A stretch of 64,000 nucleotides of DNA, taken from contig CAVVPZ010000006.1 of NCBI GenBank assembly GCA_963750255.1, positions 372,001 to 436,000 on the forward strand, in the 5' to 3' direction. This stretch comes from DATLED01 sp963750255 (GTDB lineage Bacteria > Actinomycetota > Acidimicrobiia > Acidimicrobiales > CADCTF01). This document shows, one piece after another, positions 27,700 through 36,081 of the stretch. The notes under the pieces are model-generated. The model had not been told where the DNA came from. It did not search any database and saw nothing but the letters and a program-made list of their open reading frames with translations. The stretch's first letter is position 1. The number at the start of each line of letters is the position of its first letter. The position numbers were made by a program, and so were the translations under genes.

Positions 27700-28866
27700 A
27701 TGGACGGTCCCGCGTCGGCCGTCGTCCGGGAGCACATTCACCGTCGCGGCCCGATCACCTTCGCCGACTACGTCGATCTCTCCCTCTACGCGCCCGACGC
27801 CGGGTTCTACGCGCTCGACGGCGCCGCGGGGAGGGCGGGCGACTTCTTGACCAGTCCCGAGCTCGGGCCGCTGTTCGGCACCGTCATGGCCAGTGCCGTC
27901 GATTCGTGGTGGCACGACCTCGGCCGGCCCGACCCCTTCTTGGTCGTCGAGGCGGCTGCCGGCGAGGGGGCGCTGGCCAAAGCGGTGCTCGACGCGCAGC
28001 CGGAGTGCGCGCCGGCGCTGCGGTACCTGCTCGTCGAGCGCTCGCCTGCCCGACGCGCTCGTCAGCCGACCGTCCTCTCGATCGAGCCGGCGGCGACCGT
28101 CCTCGGACCGATGGGGGCCCGCGACGACGAAGACCTCGACGGCGCCCACACGCTTCCCGGTGGCGGGCCGCGGGTGGCATCGCTCGACGAGCTGCCTGCG
28201 GGCCCGATCACGGGGGTGGTGCTGGCCAATGAGCTTCTCGACAATCTCCCGTTCTCATTGCTCGAACGAAGCTCGCTCGGGTGGCTCGAAGTTCGCGTCA
28301 CCGATGAAGCGGGGGAGCTGGCCGAGGTCCTGACGCCGGCCGGCGCGGCCGACGCAGAACTCGCGAACCGCCTCGCCCCGGCGACGGCGCCAGGCCAGCG
28401 CATCCCCCTCCAGCGCCACGCCACCGAGTGGCTACGTTCCACGCGTCGCCGACTGACCGAGGGGAGGATCGTCCTCGTCGATTACGCGTCGACGACGGCG
28501 GCGCTGGCCGAGCGCCCCGTCGATGAGTGGGTGCGTACGTACCGGGGAGGACAGCGGGGCACCGCTCCGCTGCATCGCCCTGGCTCCCAGGACATCACCG
28601 TCGAGGTCTGTGTCGACCAACTCGCGCGGGTTGCGCCCCTAGCCACAGATCACAGTCAGGCCGAGTTTCTCCGCGCTCACGGGATCGACGAACTCGTGGC
28701 CGACGCCCGCCGGCACTGGCAGGCCACGGCGGCGCGACCCGATCTGTCCTCGCTGCGAGCGCGGAGCCGGATCGACGAGGCCGCCGCACTCGTCGACCCG
28801 ACCGGTATGGGTGCATTTCGGGTTCTGGAGTGGGCCGTTTCCAGACAGAACCAAGCCGGCAGGTAG
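27700..28866 (+). CDS. MidA/NDUFAF7-family SAM-dependent methyltransferase
   Basis: A 388-residue DUF185 (Methyltransf_28) protein. The N-terminus ITFADYVDLSLYAPDAGFYA and DFLTSPELGPLFG is the family signature; motif I is VVEAAAGEGALAKAVL; then VVLANELLDNLPF and IVLVDYAST; the C-terminal part HRPGSQDITVEVCVDQL is also typical. In mitochondria the homologue NDUFAF7 dimethylates an arginine of the NuoD homologue and is needed for complex I assembly. Here it follows nuoN by 23 bases on the same strand, which supports the same role in bacteria. It may instead have its own promoter. Start ATG 27700. Confidence 0.88.
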   Translation: MDGPASAVVREHIHRRGPITFADYVDLSLYAPDAGFYALDGAAGRAGDFLTSPELGPLFGTVMASAVDSWWHDLGRPDPFLVVEAAAGEGALAKAVLDAQPECAPALRYLLVERSPARRARQPTVLSIEPAATVLGPMGARDDEDLDGAHTLPGGGPRVASLDELPAGPITGVVLANELLDNLPFSLLERSSLGWLEVRVTDEAGELAEVLTPAGAADAELANRLAPATAPGQRIPLQRHATEWLRSTRRRLTEGRIVLVDYASTTAALAERPVDEWVRTYRGGQRGTAPLHRPGSQDITVEVCVDQLARVAPLATDHSQAEFLRAHGIDELVADARRHWQATAARPDLSSLRARSRIDEAAALVDPTGMGAFRVLEWAVSRQNQAGR

Positions 28867-28869
28867 CCT
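28864..28869 (+). promoter_or_regulatory. Possible -10 box of a leaderless L,D-transpeptidase mRNA
   Basis: TAGCCT lies seven bases before the GTG start at 28877, and there is no Shine-Dalgarno sequence. The box overlaps the midA stop codon. The same spacing is seen at nuoA, acs and the ECF sigma gene in this window. Confidence 0.35.
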
Positions 28870-28876
28870 CGTCGTC

Positions 28877-30317
28877 GTGCTTCGGCGGATCGTGACCTTT
28901 TGCTCGCTCTTCTTCCTCGCTGCGGCGACGTCGGTGGTGGCGGCAACGACGCCAGCGGCCGCGGCCGGCGATGGCCACGTGCTCGCGTTTGGCGACGCCC
29001 CGTTCCGTGGCTCGACCTCGGGAATGTCGCTCTCCCAACCCCTCGTTGGCGTGGCCGGCAACCGGGCGGGCACGGGCTACTGGCTCGTCGCCCGCGACGG
29101 CGGCATCTTCTCTTTCGGCGCCGCCGCCTTCCACGGCTCGACCGGCAACATCAAGCTCAACCAGCCCATCGTCGGGATCTCCGCCACCCGGTCGGGTGAC
29201 GGGTACTGGATGGTGGCCACCGACGGCGGCGTGTTCGCGTTCGGCGACGCCCGATTCCTGGGAAGCACCGGCGGCGTCCGGCTCAACAAGCCCGTCGTCG
29301 GGATGGCGACGACCCCGAGCGGCAACGGGTACTGGCTCGTCGCGTCCGACGGCGGAATGTTCACCTTTGGCGATGCCAACTTTTACGGCTCGGCCGCCGG
29401 CGAGCGTCTGGGGCGGCCCATCGTCGGCATGGCGGCCACGCCGGACGGTAAGGGCTACTGGATGGTGGCCGGCGACGGCTCCGTGTACTCCTTCGGCAAC
29501 GCGCCCTACTTCGGCAACACGCCCGGCAACGAATTGATCGCCGGCATCCAGGCGAGCATCACGGGGCAGGGGTACCGCATCCTCGGACTCGGCGGAGGCA
29601 TCTACACCTTCGGGGATGCGTCCTTCGAAGGGTCGGGTTCCGGTGCCGTGCCCGCCGGCCGTCAGGCTGTCGGCATCGTGGGCACGCCCACGGGCAAGGG
29701 GTACTGGATCGCCACCGGCGAGGTTCCGCTCGCTCCTGGTGCCACCGGCTCGGGCGTCTCCAACCTCCAGAGCCGCCTCGACGACGCTCGGGTACTGGGT
29801 TCCCGTCGACGGTCGCTTCGGTGCCTTGACGACGCAGGCGCTCTACGCCCTGCAGAAGTCAGCGGGCATTCCCCGCACCGGCAACTACGACGACGCCACC
29901 GCCCGCGCCCTCGATGCGCAGGTGCGACCCAACCCGCGCAGCACGAGCGGTTACGTGGCCGAGGTCGACAAAGCGCGGCAGATTCTCATGTTGGTCAGCA
30001 ACGGACGGGTGGTGCGGGTCATCAACGTCTCGACGGGCAATGGCGCTCGGTACCGCTCCGGTAATGGCTACGCCACCGCCGTCACGCCCGAGGGTTCGTT
30101 CTCGGTCCAGCGTCAGATCGACGGAGTCCGCGTGTCCGAACTCGGCGAACTCTTCCGGCCCAAGTACTTCACCGGCGGCTACGCCGTGCACGGTTCGCCC
30201 AGCATCCCGCCTTATCCGGCGTCGCACGGTTGCGTGCGGGTGTCGAACGGCGCCATCAACTTCCTCTGGGATACCGGCGCCCTTCCGCTCGGCACCCCCC
30301 TCATCGTCTACTCCTGA
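28877..30317 (+). CDS. L,D-transpeptidase with propeller-like repeats (one frameshift)
   Basis: A secreted cell-wall enzyme of about 479 residues. Order: signal peptide (LRRIVTFCSLFFLAAATSVV); six to seven repeats of about 42 residues with the pattern GYWxVAxDGGxFxFGDAxFxGS, reminiscent of a beta-propeller; a peptidoglycan-binding domain (LGYWVPVDGRFGALTTQALY); and a YkuD L,D-transpeptidase domain with the catalytic motif YAVHGSPSIPPYPASHGCVR (His, Ser, Cys and Arg all present). The enzyme makes 3-3 peptidoglycan cross-links. One extra base at about 29789 splits the frame; joining at LQSRLDD/LGYWVP restores both domains, and the total length is 3n+1. GTG 28877 is the start that gives the signal peptide. 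The 3' end overlaps the convergent VOC gene by 10 bp. Confidence 0.85.
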
Positions 30318-30679
30318 GCCAACTCCTGGCCGACCATGAAGCGGTGACCATCGGGTGAGCGCAGGGCCATTTCGCGCATGCCCCACGGTTCGTCGACCGG
30401 CGCCTTCGTGACGTCGGCTCCCGCGGCGATGGCTTGGCGATGGAGGGCGTCCACGTCGTCGGTGCGGAGGTACGCGAGGTAGGAGTGGTCGCCGATCTCC
30501 GACGCTGGCGTGGCGTCGGGACAGCGACCCAGCATGAAGGCGATGGCGTCAGCGCGACAGAACACCCAGTTCCCGGGGTCGACCTCGTCGAGGTCGCAGC
30601 CGAACACGGCCGCGTACCAGGCCGAGCTCCGGCCGAGATCGTGGACGGCGAGCACGGGGTGGGAACCGAGGAGCGACAT
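30308..30679 (-). CDS. VOC-family (glyoxalase-like) protein
   Basis: A 123-residue protein with the beta-alpha-beta-beta-beta repeats of the vicinal oxygen chelate fold: HPVLAVHDLGRSSAWYAAVFG at the start and the C-terminal MALRSPDGHRFMVGQELA. It resembles bleomycin-resistance or glyoxalase-like proteins of unknown substrate. The usual metal-binding Glu and His positions are only partly present. It is divergent from acs, with 61 bases between starts. Confidence 0.8.
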   Translation of the reverse strand: MSLLGSHPVLAVHDLGRSSAWYAAVFGCDLDEVDPGNWVFCRADAIAFMLGRCPDATPASEIGDHSYLAYLRTDDVDALHRQAIAAGADVTKAPVDEPWGMREMALRSPDGHRFMVGQELAQE

Positions 30680-30728
30680 GCGGTCATCTTGGCTCCCGGG
30701 GCCCGGACCGCGCTCGGGAACGCGTCGC

Positions 30729-30734
30729 TAGGCT
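30729..30734 (+). promoter_or_regulatory. Possible -10 box of a leaderless acs mRNA
   Basis: TAGGCT, identical to the -10 box of the nuo operon, lies six bases before the acs ATG. There is no good -35 box and no Shine-Dalgarno sequence. Confidence 0.35.
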
Positions 30735-30740
30735 CGGCTC

Positions 30741-32707
30741 ATGCCTGCTGAGCCGACGATCGAGGCCTACCTCCTGGAGAACCGCACGTTCCCCCCGCCG
30801 CCCGACTTCGTGGCCAACGCGCTGGTGAGCGACCGAGTCGATGTACGACGCCGGCGACGCCGATCCCGAGGCGTTCTGGGCCGAGCAGGCCGGGCCAACT
30901 CGACTGGTACGAGCCCTGGCACACCGTGAGTTCGTGGGAGCTCCCGTTCGCCAAGTGGTTCGTCGGCGGCACGCTCAACGTCTCGGTCAACTGCCTCGAT
31001 CGCCACGTCGACGCCGGCCGCGGCGACCAGGTGGCCTTCCACTGGGAGGGCGAGCCCGGCGACACCCGCACGATCACCTACGCCGACCTGCTCGACGAGG
31101 CGCAGCGGTTCGCCAACGTGCTGAAGTCGCTCGGCGTCGCAGCGGGGCGACCGGGTCGACATCTACATGCCGATGATCCCCGAGCTGCCGGTGGCGATGC
31201 TGGCCTGCGCCCGCATCGGCGCGCCGCACTCGGTCGTCTTCGGCGGGTTCTCGCGCCGACTGCGCTCCGCGACCGCATCAACGACGCCGAAGCCAAGGTG
31301 CTCATCACGGCCGACGGCGGCTTCCGGCGCGGGGCCGCCGGTGCGCTGAAGCCCAACGCCGATGCCGCCGTCGAAGGCACGCCCACCATCGAGCACGTCG
31401 TCGTCGTGCGCCGCACCGGCGGCGACGTCACGATGCACGAAGGGCGCGACCACTGGTACCACGAGCTCATGGTCGAGGCGGCCGACCCGGTCTGCGAGCC
31501 GGAGCGGATGGCGAGCGAGGACCTGCTGTACCTGCTCTACACGTCCGGCACCACCGGCTAAGCCCAAGGGGATCATGCACACCACGGGCGGCTACCTGAC
31601 CCAGGTGGCGTTCACCCACCGTTACGTGTTCGACCTCCATCCCGAGACCGACGTCTACTGGTGCGCGGCCGACATCGGCTGGGTCACCGGCCACAGCTAC
31701 ATCGTCTACGGCCCGCTCGCCAACGGCGCCACCAGTCGTGATGTACGAGGGCACGCCGGACACGCCCGACAAGGACCGCTTCTGGGACATCGTCGAGCGC
31801 TACGGGGTCACGATCCTCTACACCGCGCCCACCGCGATCCGCACGTTCATGAAGTGGGGTACCGAGTACCCCGACGCGCCACGACCTGTCGTCGCTGCGC
31901 CTGCTCGGCTCGGTCGGCGAGCCCATCAACCCCGAGGCGTGGATGTGGTACCACGAGCACATCGGCGGCGGCCGCTGCCCGGTCGTCGACACGTGGTGGC
32001 AGACCGAGACCGGCGCCATCATGATCGCGCCGCTCCCGGGCGTCACCACGACCAAGCCCGGGTCGGCCACCCACCCGCTGCCCGGCATCGGCGCCGAGCT
32101 CGTCGACGAGGCCGGCGACAAGGTCGACGTGGGCGGCGGCTACCTCACGCTCACCCGGCCGTGGCCGTCGATGCTGCGCGGCATCTACGGCGACCCCGAG
32201 CGCTACCGGGAGACCTACTGGAGCCGGTTCGAGGGCCGCTACTTCGCCGGCGACGGCGCCAAGCTCGACGACGACGGCTACCTGTGGCTGCTCGGCCGGG
32301 TCGACGACGTGATGAACGTGTCCGGCCACCGCATCTCGACCACCGAGGTCGAGTCGGCGCTCGTCGACCATCCCGCGGTGGCCGAGGCGGCCGTCGTCGG
32401 TGCCAACGACGACACCACCGGCCAGGCGATCGTCGCCTACGTGACCCTGCGAGGCGGCCACGAGCCGAGCGACGAGCACGGCCAGCAGCTGCGCAGCCAC
32501 GTCGCCACCAAGATCGGCGCCATCGCCCGGCCGAAGACGATCGTCTTCACCGACGACCTGCCCAAGACCCGGAGCGGCAAGATCATGCGCCGCCTCCTGC
32601 GGGACGTGGCCGAGGGCCGCGACCTCGGCGACACCACCACCCTCGCCGACCCGGCGGTCGTCGAGGAGATCAAGCGTCGGGCCGCCACCAACCCGACCGA
32701 GGAATGA
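30741..32707 (+). CDS. acs: Acetyl-CoA synthetase (eight single-base insertions)
   Basis: AMP-forming acetyl-CoA ligase: acetate, ATP and CoA give acetyl-CoA, AMP and pyrophosphate. The frame shifts at about 30836, 30896, 31147, 31254, 31261, 31559, 31736 and 31880; each is explained by one extra base. Removing eight bases leaves 653 codons (652 residues), the normal length. Motifs across the frames: PMIPELPVAMLACARIGAPH, HSVVFGGFS, the P-loop-like LLYTSGTTG followed by KPKGIMHTTGGY, WWQTETGAIMI, GRVDDVMNVSGHRIST, and the C-terminal PKTRSGKIMRRLLR with the catalytic, acetylatable lysine. Every segment between shifts is well conserved, so this is probably an intact gene in a badly read stretch. 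The ATG of the next gene overlaps its stop. Confidence 0.9.
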
Positions 32708-33207
32708 GGCCCGAGCAGGTCCCCGACAATTGGCACTGGAGAGCCGGCCCCGTCACGGGCGGGCCGCCGTCGTCTTCGACATCGACGGCGTGCTGTCCGA
32801 CGCCGTCGGCCGCCAGCACTTCATCGAGGGCGGCGGTCGGCGCAAGGACTGGGAGGCGTTCTTCGAGGCGTGCGGGGACGACGCGCTGATCGAGGAGGTC
32901 GGCCGCGCTCCTCGGACTGCTCGACCCGGCCTGCGGATCGTGCTGCTCACCGCCCGGCCGATCCGGGTGCAACCCCAGACCGTCGGCGTGGCTCGACCGG
33001 TACGAGCTGCGTTGGGACCTGCTCGTCATGCGCGACTTCGGCGACTACACCGCCGCCCGCGAGTTCAAGCGCTGGACGATCGCCGACTGCGCGCGTACGG
33101 CTTCGACCTCCGGTTGGCCTTCGAGGACGACCGCCGCAACGTCGACATGTTCCGCGGCCGAGGGCATTCCCTGCGTCTACATCCACAGCGGCTACTACGA
33201 CACCTGA
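32704..33207 (+). CDS. HAD-family acid phosphatase-like protein (several frameshifts)
   Basis: About 167 residues when six indels (three extra and three missing bases) are corrected; the net frame change is zero. It starts with ATG overlapping the acs stop (ATGA) as MRPEQVPDNWHWRAG. HAD motif I is VVFDIDGVLSDA (nucleophile Asp and the second Asp). Motif II is IVLLTARP (Thr), then WLDRYELRWDLLVMRDFGDY and FEDDRRNVDMF, the acidic motif IV. The C-terminus AEGIPCVYIHSGYYD is also typical. This type resembles the 3'-phosphatase or polynucleotide-kinase-associated branch of the HAD superfamily. The substrate is unknown. It lies inside the indel-rich zone. Confidence 0.75.
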
Positions 33208-33282
33208 GCCGCCGGGGTGCTCGCGCCCACGTCGCCTCGGCGGGGAAGCACGATCGTGACGAGGAGCGTTGATCCAGTCGTC

Positions 33283-34164
33283 ATGAGCAAGAACACGATC
33301 AAGACCTTCGTCCTGCTCGCCGCCCTCGGCGGCTTGCTCGTGCTGGTCGGCGGGGTCTTCGGCGGACCGAGCGGCGCCGTCATCGGCCTCGGCCATCGGC
33401 CTGGTCTCGTCGGCGGCTCGTACTGGTTCACCGACAAGCTCGCCATCAAGGCCGCCCGGGCCGTGCCGGTGACCGAGGCCGAGATGCCCGAGTACTACTC
33501 GGATCGTCCGCGAGCTGACCCAGCGAGCCGGCATGCCGATGCCGAAGCTCTACGTCACGCCCGACCAGCAGCCCAACGCCTTCGCCACCGGCCGCAACCC
33601 CGAGCACGCGGCCGTCGCCGTCACCCAGGGCATCCTCGAGATCCTCGACTGGGACGAGCTGCGGGGCGTGCTGGCCCACGAGATCAGCCACGTCGGCAAC
33701 CGCGACATCCTCATCGGCTCGGTCGCCGCCGCCGTCGCCATGGGGATCACGTTCATCGCCCGCATGGTGATGTGGGGCGCGATGTTCGGTGGCATGGGCG
33801 GCAACGACCGCGACCGGCGCGGCGGCGGCATCGGCATCCTCGTCCTCGCCCTGCTCACCCCGATGGCCGCCAGGCCTGCTGCAGATGGCGCTTCAGCCGC
33901 AGCCGGGAGTTCGAGGCCGACCGCAGCGGCGCCCGCCTCATCGGCGACGGCGAGCCGCTGGCCCGGGCCCTCGAGAAGCTCGAGGCCGGCGCCCGCCGCA
34001 TCCCGATGGACGTCGACCCGGCCCAGGCCCAGGCCTACATCGTCAACCCGCTCAGCGGGCGCAAGGTGCAGTTCGCCAACATGTTCCGGAGCCACCCGCC
34101 GACCGCGGACCGCGTCGCCCGGCTCCGTGGCCGTGAATGGCTCGACGACGGCCTGATCCGCTGA
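33283..34164 (+). CDS. htpX: Zinc metalloprotease HtpX-like (several frameshifts)
   Basis: An M48 membrane protease of about 292 residues after correction, which degrades misfolded membrane proteins in other bacteria. It starts MSKNTIKTFVLLAALGGLLV with an N-terminal membrane helix. The catalytic zinc motif HEISH is in RGVLAHEISHVGNRD, and the third ligand Glu is in SRSREFEADRSGARL. A second helix pair (IGSVAAAVAMGITFIARMVM) follows the motif. Indels: a compensating pair near 33390-33405, and extra bases near 33501, 33870 and 33893. The family length is about 290, so the gene is probably intact in reality. Confidence 0.85.
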   Translation: MSKNTIKTFVLLAALGGLLVLVGGVFGGPSGAVIGLGHRPGLVGGSYWFTDKLAIKAARAVPVTEAEMPEYYSDRPRADPASRHADAEALRHARPAAQRLRHRPQPRARGRRRHPGHPRDPRLGRAAGRAGPRDQPRRQPRHPHRLGRRRRRHGDHVHRPHGDVGRDVRWHGRQRPRPARRRHRHPRPRPAHPDGRQACCRWRFSRSREFEADRSGARLIGDGEPLARALEKLEAGARRIPMDVDPAQAQAYIVNPLSGRKVQFANMFRSHPPTADRVARLRGREWLDDGLIR

Positions 34165-34174
34165 CCCAGCCGGG

Positions 34175-34667
34175 CTAGTCCCGGAAGTTCTGGAACTGCA
34201 GCGGGATGCCGAGGTCCTCGCCCTTGAGCGCGGCGATCACCGCTTGGAGGTCGTCGCGCTTCTTGGCCGTGACCCGCAGCTGTTCGCCCTGGGTCTGCGA
34301 CTGCACGCCCTTGAGGCCGAGGTCCTTGATGAACTTGTTGATCGCCTTGGCCTTGTCGCTCGAGATGCCGGCCTTGAGCGTGATGATCTGGCGGACGGTG
34401 CCCTTCGAGGCCTCCTCGACCTTGCCGTAGTCGAGGGCCTTGAGCGAGCACCTGGCGCTTCACCAGCTTCTCCTCGAGCACCTGCACGCAGGGCTCGCAG
34501 CCGGTCCTCGTGACGACGTGGCGAGCTTGATCTCGTGGTCGTCGAGCTCGATCGAGCGAGTCGGTGTCCTTGAAGTCGAAGCGGGTGGCGATCTCGCGCT
34601 GGGCCTGGTCGACGGCGTTGCGGACTTCCTGCATGTCGACCTCGGACACGACGTCGAAACTGGGCAT
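34175..34667 (-). CDS. YajQ-family nucleotide-binding protein (four single-base insertions)
   Basis: A DUF520 protein. N-terminus MPSFDVVSEVDMQEVRNAVD and IATRFDFKDTDS; later segments ELDDHEIKLAT, CVQVLEEKLVKRQV, ALDYGKVEEASKG, IITLKAGISSDKAKAINKFI and the C-terminal IPLQFQNFRD are all present in different frames. On its own strand each of the four shifts is one extra C. Removing four bases from 493 leaves 163 codons, exactly the normal 162 residues. YajQ binds cyclic di-GMP in Xanthomonas and nucleic acids elsewhere; the role here is unknown. It is divergent from tRNA-Tyr. Confidence 0.9.
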
Positions 34668-34696
34668 CCGGTGAGGCTATCCTCGGCTCTTCCCCA

Positions 34697-34779
<83 letters not shown>

Positions 34780-34806
34780 TGGGTAGCTGAGCAGCAACTT
34801 TGTAAA

Positions 34807-34842
34807 TTCGCCCTCCCGTCCAGGCCGGACGGGAGAGGCGAA
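34807..34842. terminator. Hairpin just inside the island, downstream of tRNA-Tyr
   Basis: TTCGCC plus CTCCCGTCC pairs with GGACGGGAG and GGCGAA, 15 bp with one bulged A and a 5-base loop. No T-tract follows. It may act as a substitute terminator for the tRNA or as a structure near the recombination site. Confidence 0.5.
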
Positions 34843-34843
34843 A

Positions 34844-34863
34844 TTGCTAACGGGTTGCTAACG
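34844..34863 (+). repeat. Left paired TTGCTAACG repeats (arm-type-like sites)
   Basis: TTGCTAACG at 34844-34852 and again at 34855-34863, 11 bp apart (one helical turn). The same pair, spacing and orientation recur at the right end of the island. Confidence 0.7.
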
Positions 34864-34897
34864 AGCCGTCCGTCCGGCGCCTCGAGAGTGCGCCCGC

Positions 34898-34926
34898 TTG
34901 ATGTTGTCCTCATCCTGGGGTACGGT
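34898..34926 (+). promoter_or_regulatory. Promoter of the toxin-antitoxin-like genes
   Basis: TTGATG (34898-34903), a 17-base spacer and TACGGT (34921-34926), 55 bases before the antitoxin ATG. The inverted repeat at 34935-34954 covers the expected transcription start. Confidence 0.5.
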
Positions 34927-34934
34927 CCTACCGA

Positions 34935-34954
34935 TGAATACAACGATGTGTTCA
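34935..34954. promoter_or_regulatory. Inverted repeat, probable operator
   Basis: TGAATACA, a 4-base spacer (acga) and TGTGTTCA: 8-bp arms with one mismatch. It sits just after the -10 box and before the ribosome-binding site (AAGGGG) of the MerR-DUF433 gene. Autorepression by that protein would fit antitoxin behaviour. Confidence 0.5.
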
Positions 34955-34980
34955 TATGACGTAGCCGGAAGGGGATGCGC

Positions 34981-35643
34981 ATGACTCTCGAGCAGGGCGT
35001 CTTCACGGCGGACCAGGCGATCCGCCTGACGCAGATCACGCGGGGAGGCAGCTCGATTACTGGATGCAGACCGACCTGATCCGTGCCGACATCGCTGTCC
35101 GGGACCGGCCGGGGCAGCGTCCGGCTCTTCACTTTCCAGAACCTGATCGAGATCCGAGCGGCGGCGTGGCTGCGAAACCAGCTGTCGCTCCAGCTGATTC
35201 GGAAGATCGTCGTGCACCTCCGCGAGGAGAGAGATCGCCCGCTCGCGGAATTGCAATTCGCCGTCATCGAGAATGAGGGCACCAGCAGCGGTTCCCAGCA
35301 CCTCGACGTCATCGTCCAGCGCACGGACGGCGACTGGGAGAAGTGGACGGGACAGCAGATGCTCAAGGTGCGCGTGCCGATCCGCAAGTTCAGCGACGAA
35401 CTCGCGAAGGCGGCGGCGAAGGAGCGGACGAAGCGGCGAAAGGTGGGGCAAGTCGAGACCCGGCGCGGCGCACTCGGGTCGGCACCGGTCCTGGCCGGAA
35501 CGAGAATTCCAACGGCGGCGGTGTGGCGACTGCACGAGGCTGGCTACTCGCATCAACGGATCCTCGAGAACTACCCCGGGTTGAAGCTGGCCGACGTCAC
35601 CGCTGCGCTCAAGGAGGAACGGCGCCGCCGGCGCACGGCCTGA
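34981..35643 (+). CDS. MerR-like HTH plus DUF433 antitoxin-like protein (two frameshifts)
   Basis: About 220 residues once the frame is repaired. The N-terminus VFTADQAIRLTQIT.. RQLDYWMQTDLIRAD looks like a MerR-type winged helix. The middle has LFTFQNLIEIRAAAWLRNQ, and the C-terminus is DUF433, with GSAPVLAGTRIPTAAVWRLH and EAGYSHQRILENYPGLKLAD. DUF433 proteins are antitoxins next to DUF5615 (PIN-like) proteins. Indels lie near 35043 (one missing or two extra bases in a GGGG run) and near 35107 (one extra G); the net change is zero. ATG 34981 has AAGGGG six bases upstream. The stop overlaps or abuts the downstream toxin-like gene. Confidence 0.7.
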
Positions 35644-36005
35644 GCTTCCTCGTCGACCACTGCGTACCGGCAGAGGTCGCTCACCTTCTGCGCGCCCGGG
35701 GCCTCGTCGCCTGGACGTGTCACGACCTCGGCATCGAGGCGCTGGGCGACGACGAGCTGGCCGTCGTCGCCGGTAACCGTGGTGCCGTCGCCGTCACGAC
35801 GAATCACAACTTCATCCGGCCAGCTCGGAGACTGCGCTGCTGTCCCGTCGCTTACCTCCGAGTCACCGAGGAGCACGCCCTGGCGGCAATGGAGCGCGCG
35901 CTCACCTGGTTCGACGACCCGTCGCATCAGCTCGGACCTGGCTTCGTGCTGAAGGTGCCAAAGGTTGCCGATCTCTCGGTGATGCCGCCACTGCCCTGGA
36001 GGTAG
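35640..36005 (+). CDS. DUF5615 PIN-like toxin candidate
   Basis: About 121 residues: LSFLVDHCVPAEVAHLLRARG, HDLGIEALGDDELAVVAGNR, AVAVTTNHNFIRPAR, then ALTWFDDPS. It matches the Mut7-C/DUF5615 PIN-like fold, with the first Asp of LVD and the late Asn/Asp region (the usual TRDKDF is TTNHNF here, so two acidic residues are Asn). The loss of these acidic residues may mean reduced or no nuclease activity. The start is uncertain: the frame opens at CTG 35640, overlapping the antitoxin stop; a GTG may have been lost to a base error. The partner is the DUF433 protein upstream. Confidence 0.65.
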   Translation: MSFLVDHCVPAEVAHLLRARGLVAWTCHDLGIEALGDDELAVVAGNRGAVAVTTNHNFIRPARRLRCCPVAYLRVTEEHALAAMERALTWFDDPSHQLGPGFVLKVPKVADLSVMPPLPWR

Positions 36006-36081
36006 ACCGAGTCACGGCATATCACCGACGATCAGCCAGGCGACGCGCACGTGGCCGTCTCCTCCTCGAGCGCCGGACGCA

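Noticed and set aside
30741..34667. A cluster of pseudogenes (acs, HAD, htpX, yajQ)
   Set aside because: All catalytic motifs are intact, and removing a few single bases restores the exact family lengths, which points to base-calling errors.
34934..34984. A 16-codon open frame (MNTTMC...) before the DUF433 gene as a leader or RiPP precursor
   Set aside because: It overlaps the inverted-repeat operator, has no ribosome-binding site and no peptide features beyond chance.
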